Assembly (NCBI GenBank): GCA_009784995.1 | Contig: WQXE01000069.1 | Location: 1 to 10,151, forward strand | Direction of reading: 5' to 3' | Origin: Treponema sp. | GTDB taxonomy: Bacteria > Spirochaetota > Spirochaetia > Treponematales > Breznakiellaceae | Length of the DNA stretch: 10,151 bases | Shown here: positions 1 through 5,318 of the stretch, piece by piece | How positions within the stretch are numbered: the first letter of the stretch is position 1 | Layout: every line of letters begins with the position of its first letter | Notes under the pieces: generated by a model | What the model saw: the letters and a program-made list of their open reading frames with translations, nothing else | The model's database searches: none | Told to the model about the DNA's origin: nothing | Position numbers and translations under genes: made by a program

Positions 1-176
1 ATACCTTTAATTTCACCTTTCTGCTCTGCATAATATAAAGCGGTGGCTTCATCGTGGCGGGCTTTTGCCCAAAGACGTTCTCTTTCACGGAATTCTGAAT
101 CAGCTGTTATACTATAATAGGCACTTATCGCTTGGTTCATTACTGGTACCTCTTTTCTTTGTATTGTTGAATCCAT
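1..176 (-). CDS. Rpn-family (PD-(D/E)XK) nuclease/transposase, C-terminal part only; 3' end off window
   Basis: The 58 visible codons carry the conserved tail of Rpn-family recombination-promoting nuclease/putative transposases: RKEVPVMNQAISAYYSIT, then SEFRERERLWAKARHDEA, then the start of the Gly/Glu-rich tail (AEQKGEIKG). In full-length members this lies after the catalytic N-terminal nuclease domain. Here an in-frame TAA directly precedes the ATG at 176, so the catalytic part is missing and upstream DNA does not encode it. The fragment nevertheless has a good ribosome site (AGAGAGG, about 8 bases before the ATG). It is either a truncation remnant that gained a start by chance, or a separately translated C-terminal protein. 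Short C-terminal Rpn products acting as antitoxins are known from internal starts in rpnA-type genes, but that role here is only inference. A repeat element begins 53 bases upstream (229). Confidence 0.7.
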   Translation of the reverse strand, partial: MDSTIQRKEVPVMNQAISAYYSITADSEFRERERLWAKARHDEATALYYAEQKGEIKG

Positions 177-228
177 TTAATTACCTCTCTACTTTACAAC
201 ATTTTATCATAAATTTCTGGGAAATTCA

Positions 229-520
229 TCACGCAAAGACGCAAAAGGCGCAAAGTTCTAATCGGGAAGTCCATTAACAATTCTATATATCCCATTTTTC
301 ATTAATTCTGATCCAAAATTAAGAATAAAACCAAGTTTTGTATTTGTTAGTTTTAAATATGTTAATAATTGTTTAGTATGAATAGTTTCATATACATTTT
401 CTAATAAACCTGACCCAAGATTATTATGCAGCCAGTAAGCAGAATCTATGACAATAGCTCCTATTTCATTTTCATTAAACTTAGCGTCTGCGAACTAAAG
501 TTCGATGCGTCTTTGCGTGA
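229..520. mobile_element. Small element with 15-bp terminal inverted repeats enclosing a GxxExxY remnant
   Basis: TCACGCAAAGACGCA at 229-243 recurs as an exact reverse complement at 506-520. Between them lies almost nothing but the degraded GxxExxY gene (258-482) and inner copies of the same short repeat unit (GCAAAG/ACGC) at 241-257 and 485-500. The right inner part includes a small palindrome (CGAACT-AA-AGTTCG, 491-504). The layout resembles a miniature element whose cargo decayed. No target-site duplication is obvious. The same terminal sequence, with one change in 15, begins the repeat inserted in the GH3 gene at 7815. Calling it mobile is inference; the inverted repeat itself is directly visible. 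Confidence 0.5.
258..482 (-). pseudogene. GxxExxY protein, internally deleted remnant
   Basis: Reading the minus strand gives NENEIGAIVIDSAYWLHNN, then LGSGLLENVYET, then HTKQLLTYLKLTNTKLGFI and LNFGSELMKNGIYRIVNG, ending in TAG. The first half is the family's N-terminus including the defining G-x-x-E-x-x-Y motif (GLLENVY). The second half is the family's C-terminus (QLLTYLKL...LGFILNF...GI.R.VNG). The roughly 50-60 residues that normally separate them, the nuclease-like core with its acidic and lysine residues, are missing, so the two ends are joined directly. There is no ATG, GTG or TTG in frame before the conserved start; an in-frame TAG lies just upstream. I therefore call it a dead gene, formed by internal deletion and loss of its start. 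The full family averages about 125-130 residues; this reads about 73. Confidence 0.75.
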
Positions 521-656
521 GTTTATTTGTAGATTCTGTGAGGGCAAACTTCCTGGTAGAACCACAAAAAGCAGACCCAAAAGTTAAATTTTTCATACCC
601 CTATATGGGTTCAAATACGCGTGGCGCATGACCCGTACGTCCGCGTGAGCGGACAT
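495..656 (-). CDS. Possible small ORF (53 aa), unrecognised
   Basis: An uninterrupted frame starts at ATG 656 and stops with TAG at 495. It begins MSAHADVRVMRHAYLNPYRG and continues MKNLTFGSAFCGSTRKFALT. Its last residues (KLTQRRIEL) are encoded by the right terminal repeat of the 229-520 element. A weak ribosome site (AAGGA) lies 9 bases before the ATG. I do not recognise the protein. The same DNA can fold into several hairpins as minus-strand RNA, so the frame may be a by-product of a structured repeat rather than a gene. It has no signal peptide or membrane segment. Confidence 0.25.
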   Translation of the reverse strand: MSAHADVRVMRHAYLNPYRGMKNLTFGSAFCGSTRKFALTESTNKLTQRRIEL

Positions 657-695
657 AAAATCCATTCCTTAAAAGAGCCAAACCCGAAGGGTTTG
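598..695 (-). other. Cluster of short hairpins in non-genic DNA
   Basis: Read as minus-strand RNA there are consecutive stems: CAAACCC/GGGTTTG with a 3-base loop (695-679), GTCCGC/GCGGAC with a 4-base loop (654-639), an interrupted stem GGGT...ACCC (634-607) enclosing ATGCG/CGTAT (629-615), and CCC/GGGG around ATATA (609-598). The last two share bases, so they are alternatives. One G-U pair in the third stem works only in minus-strand RNA, a mild hint of orientation. No long T-run follows any stem, so these are not convincing terminators. This could be a repetitive palindromic element or a structured RNA. Confidence 0.4.
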
Positions 696-769
696 ACCGA
701 AAATGAAAAAAAGTGGAAATTATTTTCTTTTTCGTGTGGTTTGAGTAGTAGTGGTTAAATTTTCACTTT

Positions 770-789
770 AATCCGCGTTAATCCGTGGA
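770..789. repeat. Dispersed repeat of the AATCCGCGTTAATCCGTGG type
   Basis: AATCCGCGTT is followed by AATCCGTGGA, two near-identical 10-base units. The reverse complement (CCACGGATTAACGCGGATT) belongs to the group of short intergenic repeats that accompany ACGCAAAGACGC repeats in a number of bacterial genomes. A further degenerate unit of the same flavour (ACCACACGAAAAAGAAA on the minus strand) lies at about 723-740. There is no gene between 657 and 818. Confidence 0.45.
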
Positions 790-818
790 CAATATTTTCC
801 TACTTTCAATTATTACCC

Positions 819-1100
819 AATCAATCAAAATCTTTTTTGCGAATTTCCATGCGTTTTATTTTTCCGCTGATTGTTTTTGGAAGCTCGCTTACAAAATCGA
901 TTATACGCGGATATTTATACGGCGCAGTTACGCGTTTAACGTGATTTTGCAATTCTTTTTTTAATTCGTCAGACGCGCTAAACCCGCGGGCTAGAACAAT
1001 TGTCGCTTTAACAATTTGTCCTCGCATGGTGCCCGGAGCGGCTGTTACAGCGCACTCCTATACCGATGGATGTTCCATTAAAGCGCTTTCTACAATGAAA
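819..1100 (-). pseudogene. Truncated duplicate of the 3' end of the acyl-CoA synthetase gene
   Basis: Positions 819-1093 align without gaps to 2216-2490, the end of the complete synthetase gene, with 7 mismatches in 275 bases; similarity stops within a few bases after 1093. The left boundary lies only 2 bases past the stop codon. The copy encodes the C-terminal subdomain with the SGKIKR lysine motif, and its last 68 residues equal those of the intact protein. One change turns the TTG for Leu493 into TAG (1058-1060), and another changes Asp502 to Gly. The other five differences are silent. There is no adenylation core and no start, so it is non-functional. That most differences are silent suggests it came from a paralogue or related allele that was under selection, not from a copy drifting since birth. 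Confidence 0.9.
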
Positions 1101-1120
1101 TTTTTACAAAATAATCCTTC

Positions 1121-1182
1121 CTTACGGAGGACACGGAGTTTTTAATTTAAAAACGATATCTTCTTCGTGTATTCTGTGGTGG
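1121..1182. repeat. Dispersed repeat, imperfect inverted pair (ACGGAGGACACGGAG type)
   Basis: TTACGGAGGACACGGAG at about 1121-1137 and the reverse complement of 1163-1182 (CCACCACAGAATACACGAAG) are degenerate versions of one unit facing each other, separated by about 25 AT-rich bases. This is the third kind of short dispersed repeat in the 5' third of the window. I see no gene between 1101 and 1216. Confidence 0.4.
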
Positions 1183-1216
1183 TATTCTTACTTATTTATT
1201 AATTTGTAACATATTT

Positions 1217-1300
1217 TTAAAAAGGTTCAGGGTTTTCAAGGATTTTTTTGCCGTTGTCTTCGATGAACTTAGTTAAAAGGGAAAGGAAGGTTTTTGGCAT
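1217..1300 (-). pseudogene. Start of an unidentified gene, copy A (27 codons)
   Basis: A minus-strand frame begins at ATG 1300 with a good ribosome site (GAGGTAA, 5 bases before). It reads MPKTFLSLLTKFIEDNGKK, then ILENPEPF and a stop. It is homologous to the start of the frame at 2132: 37 of 50 bases match over 1251-1300 against 2083-2132, and both carry GAGGTAA upstream. Two independent copies with conserved start and ribosome site show this is the beginning of a once-real gene. The body is missing here, lost by frameshift or deletion. I do not recognise the family. Confidence 0.45.
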
Positions 1301-1345
1301 AGATTTACCTCAAATATTGTGATTTATTGGATTTTACAAATTGTC

Positions 1346-1379
1346 AATATTTATAACATGTTAATATTTATATCTTGTT
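1346..1379 (+). promoter_or_regulatory. 17-bp tandem direct repeat, candidate operator of the toxin-antitoxin pair
   Basis: AATATTTATAACATGTT (1346-1362) is followed immediately by AATATTTATATCTTGTT (1363-1379), 15 of 17 bases matching. The first unit contains the palindrome TAACATGTTA (1354-1363). The repeat ends 66 bases before the antitoxin ATG. Possible -10 sequences (TATAAT 1388-1393, TATGAT 1394-1399) lie just downstream. TTGTCA at 1341-1346 could be a -35 for a weaker hexamer inside the repeat. Antitoxins commonly repress their own operon by binding such repeats; that binding is inferred. Confidence 0.45.
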
Positions 1380-1445
1380 TATTTACTTATAATTATGATA
1401 AAATAAAAAATCTAAGATTCTAAGTTCATAATTTAGGAGGAAAAT

Positions 1446-1679
1446 ATGTTAGTTGTAACAGGTACCTTTGAAAATGAAAGATTTATTCCAGATAATCCAA
1501 TATCTATTCCACAAAAGAAAAAAGTAATCGTTACAATTGAAGAAAAACCTCATTTTGATACAAAACCAGTAAATAAATGGCGAGAAATAGGCGAAGCCAT
1601 ACTTAACTGTGATGAAGAATTAAACGATGAGCCACAAACTGTTCAATTTAGAACAATGTTTGATATGGAAACATTATAA
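1446..1679 (+). CDS. Antitoxin of a PIN-domain toxin-antitoxin pair (AF2212/DUF104-like N-terminus)
   Basis: This 77-residue protein has a strong ribosome site (AGGAGG, 1435-1440, 5 bases before ATG). The first 32 residues (VVTGTFENERFIPDNPI, then IPQKKKVIVTIEE) follow the pattern of short beta-rich antitoxins of the AF2212/DUF104 type: an opening strand, E-N-x-x-F-x-P, then a Lys/Val-rich strand. The rest (about 38-77) is acidic and would be the segment that wraps the toxin. Its stop overlaps the toxin ATG by one base (TAATG), so the two are translationally coupled. It probably neutralises the PIN RNase and, with it, represses the operon from the repeat at 1346-1379. The family assignment rests on the N-terminal pattern and the neighbour, so the role is surer than the family. 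Confidence 0.7.
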   Translation: MLVVTGTFENERFIPDNPISIPQKKKVIVTIEEKPHFDTKPVNKWREIGEAILNCDEELNDEPQTVQFRTMFDMETL

Positions 1680-2077
1680 TGAAATACGCTCTTGATACTA
1701 ATATAATTTCATATTATTTAAAAGGTAATAAAACAATTGTTGATCGAATTTCTATAGAAACAGATAATGAGAATTTTATTATTATTCCACCAATTGTATT
1801 TTTTGAAATAAAAAGATGGTTATTGGCAAAAAACGCCGTTAAAAAAATGAAACTCTTTGAAATGATGTGTTCAATATCCGGTATTAGCTCTATTGGAAGA
1901 GAAATTCTTGAAATTGCTTCTGAAATTTATTCAAATTTACAAAAAAAAGGTATAACAATTGGAGATAATGATATTTTACTCGCTTCATTTTGTATTTTTC
2001 ACAATTTAACCCTTGTCACCAACAATGAAAAACATTTTATATATATAGCTAATTTAAAAACAGTAAATTGGCTGTAG
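1679..2077 (+). CDS. PIN-domain ribonuclease toxin (VapC-like)
   Basis: At 132 residues this is the usual PIN toxin length. It has the acidic site in order: D6 in LDTNIIS, E43 in FFEIKR, D98 in IGDNDILLA, and the TNN motif (T114-N116) in LVTNNEKHF at the position where VapC proteins have a fourth polar or acidic residue. Such proteins are Mg-dependent endoribonucleases that cut tRNA, rRNA or mRNA and arrest growth when the antitoxin is lost. The target cannot be read from sequence. The gene shares one base with the antitoxin stop. It is markedly AT-rich (26 G/C in 1681-1800) compared with the CGCG-rich operon beyond, which fits acquisition by transfer. Its last bases overlap the minus-strand fragment at 2049-2132. 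Confidence 0.85.
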   Translation: MKYALDTNIISYYLKGNKTIVDRISIETDNENFIIIPPIVFFEIKRWLLAKNAVKKMKLFEMMCSISGISSIGREILEIASEIYSNLQKKGITIGDNDILLASFCIFHNLTLVTNNEKHFIYIANLKTVNWL

Positions 2078-2132
2078 TACTACCGTTTACTTCGACAAAT
2101 TCTGTTAAAAGTGAAATGAAGTTTTTCTGCAC
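2049..2132 (-). pseudogene. Start of an unidentified gene, copy B, cut by the toxin gene
   Basis: A minus-strand frame starts at GTG 2132 behind GAGGTAA and reads MQKNFISLLTEFVEVNG. This matches copy A at 1300 (MPKTFLSLLTKFIEDNG). Homology ends at about 2082, only 5 bases from the toxin stop at 2077. After that the frame simply runs antisense into the toxin coding end and stops at 2049. The gene body is therefore replaced by the toxin-antitoxin DNA, which suggests that the pair was inserted here. The family is unrecognised; the fragment is too short for a functional call. Confidence 0.45.
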
Positions 2133-2217
2133 GGGTTACCTCATTATTTCCAAACTGCCGAATGAACAGCAAATAATGATTATTAACCGGATTACTGCTT
2201 TTTCCTGTCTATTATAA

Positions 2218-3933
2218 TCAATCAAAATCTTTTTTGCGAATTTCCATGCGTTTAATTTTTCCGCTGATTGTTTTTGGAAGCTCGCTTACAAAATCGATTA
2301 TACGCGGATATTTATACGGCGCGGTCACTCGTTTAACGTGATTTTGCAATTCTTTTTTTAATTCGTCAGACGCGCTAAACCCGCGGGCTAGAACAATTGT
2401 CGCTTTAACAATTTGTCCTCGCATGGTGTCTGGAGCGGCTGTTACAGCGCACTCCAATACCGATGGATGTTCCATTAAAGCGCTTTCTACTTCGAAAGGA
2501 CCTATGCGGTAACCGGAACATTTAATAACATCATCGTTGCGCCCTACAAACCAAAGGTAGCCGTCGTTATCCTGCCACGCCATATCGCCGGTCTGATAAA
2601 TCCCGTTATTCCACGCATTCGCGGTAACATCTTTATCTTTCCAATAACCTCTAAAAAGACCGGGAAAATCCGAATTACCAATTACGGGTGGATTATTATT
2701 GGATGCACTTCCTTCGCTTTCGTACATATTTTTACCGGCACGAGTAATGCTCATGTTTCCAACAATACCTTCGTCGCAAACATCTTTGTTTTCGTCTAAC
2801 AATTTTAAATCGAAAAGCGGAGCGGGTTTTCCCATTGAACCGGGTTTTATTGGCAGCCATTTAAAAACGGCAGCCATTACAGATGTTTCGCTTTGTCCAA
2901 ATCCTTCGCGTATAACAAGACCTGTAATTTCTTCAAATTTATTGTAAACTTCCGGGCTTAGAGGTTCTCCCGCGACCGATGTGTGGCGTATAAAACTAAA
3001 ATCATAACCGGATAAATCTTCTTTTATAAGATATCTAAAAACTGTCGCGGGAGCGCAGAATGTATGCGGTTTTAACCGCTGAATAGCGTCTAACATTCCT
3101 TTTGGCGTGAATTTTTCCGTATCGTAAGCGCCAATTGCCGCGCCGCAAATCCATTGTCCGTAAATCTTTCCCCACGCGAATTTTGCCCAGCCGGAATCTG
3201 TTTGGGTTAGATGAACGCGGTTATCATCTACACAATGCCAGTATTTAGCGGTAACGATGTGACCTAACGGCAGTGAATGGTTATGTATTACCATTTTTGG
3301 CATTCCTGTAGTACCGGAAGAAAAATAAACGAGCATTGGATCTTTTGTAACCGTAGGCATTCTTGTAAAATTTTCTGACGCTTTTTGGATTTCGTCGTGC
3401 ATGTTTAAATATCCATTTGGAATATTTTTGCCGATTACGGCGATTTTTTCCAGTTTTGGACAGTTTGAGCGCGCGATTGCGATGCTTTCCAATACATCGG
3501 CATCATCAACTGTTATTAAAAGTTTTACATCGGCAATATTACATCGGTATTCCAAATCTTTTGCCGTTAGCTGATACGTTCCGGGAATGCAAATCGCGCC
3601 TATTTTGGACAACGCGCACATAATCACCCAAACGCCGGGGCGCTGTTTTAAAATTAATTTTACAACGTCGCCTTTTTTTACACCTAACGATAAAAGCGCG
3701 TTAGCGGCTTTGTCGGAAAGACGCTTTATATCCGCGAAAGTAAAGGACTTTACAACTTCTGTATCGTCCGTCCAAAGTAAAGCGAGTTTTTCCGGCTGTA
3801 TTTTTGCCCATTCGTCTACAACATCGTAGGCAAAATTAAAATCATCGGGCATATTACATTTGTAATTTTGGTAAAAATCTTCGTAGCTGTCAAAATCTAT
3901 TCTTGGCAGATAACGTGAAAGTATCTCGTTCAT
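2218..3933 (-). CDS. AMP-forming acyl-CoA synthetase (medium-chain/acetyl-CoA synthetase-like)
   Basis: A complete 571-residue adenylate-forming ligase that activates a carboxylic acid with ATP and joins it to CoA. Visible motifs: the P-loop YFSSGTTGMPK (203-213), a medium-chain-synthetase-like TDSGWAKFAWG (245-255), GFGQSET (344-350), YQTGD (446-450), the hinge GRNDDVIKCSGYR (464-476) and the catalytic lysine K559 in SGKIKR. Residues 405-426 contain a Ser/Asn-rich insertion (GSASNNNPP) that is unusual for the family. The acid substrate is not determinable; propionate, butyrate or branched/medium-chain acids are plausible. It starts 2 bases after the XRE-cupin gene, with AGGAA as ribosome site, and is the last gene of the operon. 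A near-identical 3' fragment lies at 819-1100. I see no clear terminator in 2078-2217. Confidence 0.9.
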   Translation of the reverse strand: MNEILSRYLPRIDFDSYEDFYQNYKCNMPDDFNFAYDVVDEWAKIQPEKLALLWTDDTEVVKSFTFADIKRLSDKAANALLSLGVKKGDVVKLILKQRPGVWVIMCALSKIGAICIPGTYQLTAKDLEYRCNIADVKLLITVDDADVLESIAIARSNCPKLEKIAVIGKNIPNGYLNMHDEIQKASENFTRMPTVTKDPMLVYFSSGTTGMPKMVIHNHSLPLGHIVTAKYWHCVDDNRVHLTQTDSGWAKFAWGKIYGQWICGAAIGAYDTEKFTPKGMLDAIQRLKPHTFCAPATVFRYLIKEDLSGYDFSFIRHTSVAGEPLSPEVYNKFEEITGLVIREGFGQSETSVMAAVFKWLPIKPGSMGKPAPLFDLKLLDENKDVCDEGIVGNMSITRAGKNMYESEGSASNNNPPVIGNSDFPGLFRGYWKDKDVTANAWNNGIYQTGDMAWQDNDGYLWFVGRNDDVIKCSGYRIGPFEVESALMEHPSVLECAVTAAPDTMRGQIVKATIVLARGFSASDELKKELQNHVKRVTAPYKYPRIIDFVSELPKTISGKIKRMEIRKKDFD

Positions 3934-3935
3934 AA

Positions 3936-4484
3936 TTATTCCTGTATTATTGTTAAAAATTGAGCTGTTCCGTTTACAGCGCTTTGACCATGCGGCAGAC
4001 GCGCGTCAAAATAAATTGTATCCCCGGGTGAAAGTATATGTTCACTTTTCGCGACAACTATTTTTACCTGTCCGTCAATTACAAAATTAAATTCCTGACC
4101 TGAATGTGAAACAAGAGCCGCTGGTGGTTTTGAAGAATCCAGTTTAACAAGCAAAGGTTCTATGGTTCTATGTTTAAAGTTATACGCGAGACTGGAAAAT
4201 TCATATCCGGGGAAACGTTCTATCATAACGCCTTTGCCTTTGCGGCACACCGCGGCGCTGTCCATCCTTGCCTCTTCGCCTGTTAGAAGAACTGTAACAT
4301 CGGTTCCAAGTCTTGTAGCAATTGTATATAAAACGCTGATCGGTATATCAAGATCACCTGTTTCATATTTGTTATAAGTTTCGTAAGGAATGTCGATGTC
4401 CTTTGCCATATCAAGAGCGCTAATGTCCAGAATTTCCCTTAATTCTTTAATCCTTTCAGGGACATGTGCCGCTTTTTCATTCAT
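3936..4484 (-). CDS. XRE-family transcriptional regulator with C-terminal cupin domain
   Basis: This 182-residue protein has an N-terminal helix-turn-helix (about 8-66: RIKELREILDISALDMAKDI...YNKYETGDLDIPISVL) and a C-terminal cupin barrel (about 105-180: VSHSGQEFNFVIDGQVKIVV...LSPGDTIYFDARLPHGQ). The cupin keeps H127, E131 and H165, so metal or small-ligand binding is possible. Proteins of this build usually sense a metabolite through the cupin and control a neighbouring catabolic gene. The acyl-CoA synthetase gene begins 2 bases after the stop, so that gene is the natural target; this is inference. The ribosome site AGGAG overlaps the stop codon of the preceding PHP gene (TAGGAG), which couples their translation. 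Confidence 0.9.
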   Translation of the reverse strand: MNEKAAHVPERIKELREILDISALDMAKDIDIPYETYNKYETGDLDIPISVLYTIATRLGTDVTVLLTGEEARMDSAAVCRKGKGVMIERFPGYEFSSLAYNFKHRTIEPLLVKLDSSKPPAALVSHSGQEFNFVIDGQVKIVVAKSEHILSPGDTIYFDARLPHGQSAVNGTAQFLTIIQE

Positions 4485-4492
4485 AAAAACTC

Positions 4493-5284
4493 CTAAATAT
4501 ATTCCTTCCAGTTTCTTCCAATAACTTTATCTTCCTTGTTTCTAATTTCTACAGGAAGTCTAACCTGTTCTGTTCCATAATATTCCAGCCGCTGTTCATC
4601 AACTTTTAAACCGGATACTTCATTATTTAAAATCATATCCACAAAATCCGCGATACTATTCAGTTTTTTATTTGAATAAACACCAAATATATCACCATAA
4701 AAAATCTCACTCGCGTCATGTATATCTGATCCAGCGGTCGCGGGTTTTCCTATTTTCTTCGCGTAACGGTACGCTAGAACGTCATTGGAAAAATCTTCAT
4801 GTCCGCCGTTTACAACTTCAACCGCGTCAACACAGCCGGCAGAAAGAACAACACGCGGAATGTAAGCGCGCTGCCTGAAAGGATGAGCCTGAATAACGCA
4901 GCCTCCCGCTTCTCTTACTGCTTTGTATTGCTGACCTCTTGTCCAACTTCGTACCTCTGGATGTTCAAGAAGCCACTGTTTGTCCAAACCGTAAATAAGG
5001 TAATCATCACAGCCTTCGAATGTTTCTTCCCATCCAAAAAAAACATCTAACCCCTGCCTGTCCCCTGCTTCTTTCGCTTCTTCGTACCCGCGATAAAAAC
5101 GGTTTACCCATTCTTCCCACGGTAATTTTCTTGACAAGGCGCAGTTTGCGTTAAAAAAATGATCAGTTACAATGATCCCTGAGTATCCCTTGTCGATGTA
5201 ACCCGCGATATAATCACTCCCCATTGAAATCGCGCATTTACTGACACCGTAAGTATGGAGGTGAGTTTCGTATAGATAAGCCAC
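4493..5284 (-). CDS. PHP-domain metal-dependent phosphoesterase
   Basis: A 263-residue stand-alone PHP protein. The metal-binding set is present: H8 and H10 (ETHLHT), D41-H42 (VTDH), E86/E87 (GWEE), H134 (IQAHPF), and D187 with H189 (GSDIH). The family hydrolyses phosphoesters such as histidinol phosphate, nucleotides or phosphorylated sugars; nothing here fixes the substrate. The start is GTG (5284). It lacks an obvious ribosome site, but a later start would remove H8 and H10, so GTG is kept. The gap to the upstream GNAT gene is 34 AT-rich bases, the loosest junction in the operon, and 8 bases separate it from the regulator gene downstream. The protein is cytosolic with no signal peptide. 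Confidence 0.85.
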   Translation of the reverse strand: MAYLYETHLHTYGVSKCAISMGSDYIAGYIDKGYSGIIVTDHFFNANCALSRKLPWEEWVNRFYRGYEEAKEAGDRQGLDVFFGWEETFEGCDDYLIYGLDKQWLLEHPEVRSWTRGQQYKAVREAGGCVIQAHPFRQRAYIPRVVLSAGCVDAVEVVNGGHEDFSNDVLAYRYAKKIGKPATAGSDIHDASEIFYGDIFGVYSNKKLNSIADFVDMILNNEVSGLKVDEQRLEYYGTEQVRLPVEIRNKEDKVIGRNWKEYI

Positions 5285-5318
5285 AATAATTAAATAATAT
5301 TGAAAAAGTTAAAAAATA

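Noticed and set aside
65..277. Plus-strand frame of 70 codons
   Set aside because: It is antisense to the Rpn fragment, which has recognisable family sequence, and its end reads through the dispersed repeat at 229-257.
229..520. CRISPR array from repeated GCAAAG units
   Set aside because: The units are short, irregular and partly inverted, with no uniform spacers and no cas genes.
679..695. Rho-independent terminator
   Set aside because: The 7-bp stem is good, but on the plus strand it is followed by A-rich sequence and on the minus strand only by a broken T-tract (GCTCTTTTAAGG), with no gene ending just upstream.
821..1027. 68-codon minus-strand frame as an independent small gene
   Set aside because: It is only the last part of the duplicated synthetase end; its ATG is an internal methionine (Met504 of the intact protein) with no ribosome site, and an upstream stop marks it as a pseudogene.
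5285..5318. Terminator or promoter between the GNAT and PHP genes
   Set aside because: A 6-bp stem (TATTGA/TCAATA) with a 17-base AT loop is too weak, and no convincing -35/-10 pair is present.
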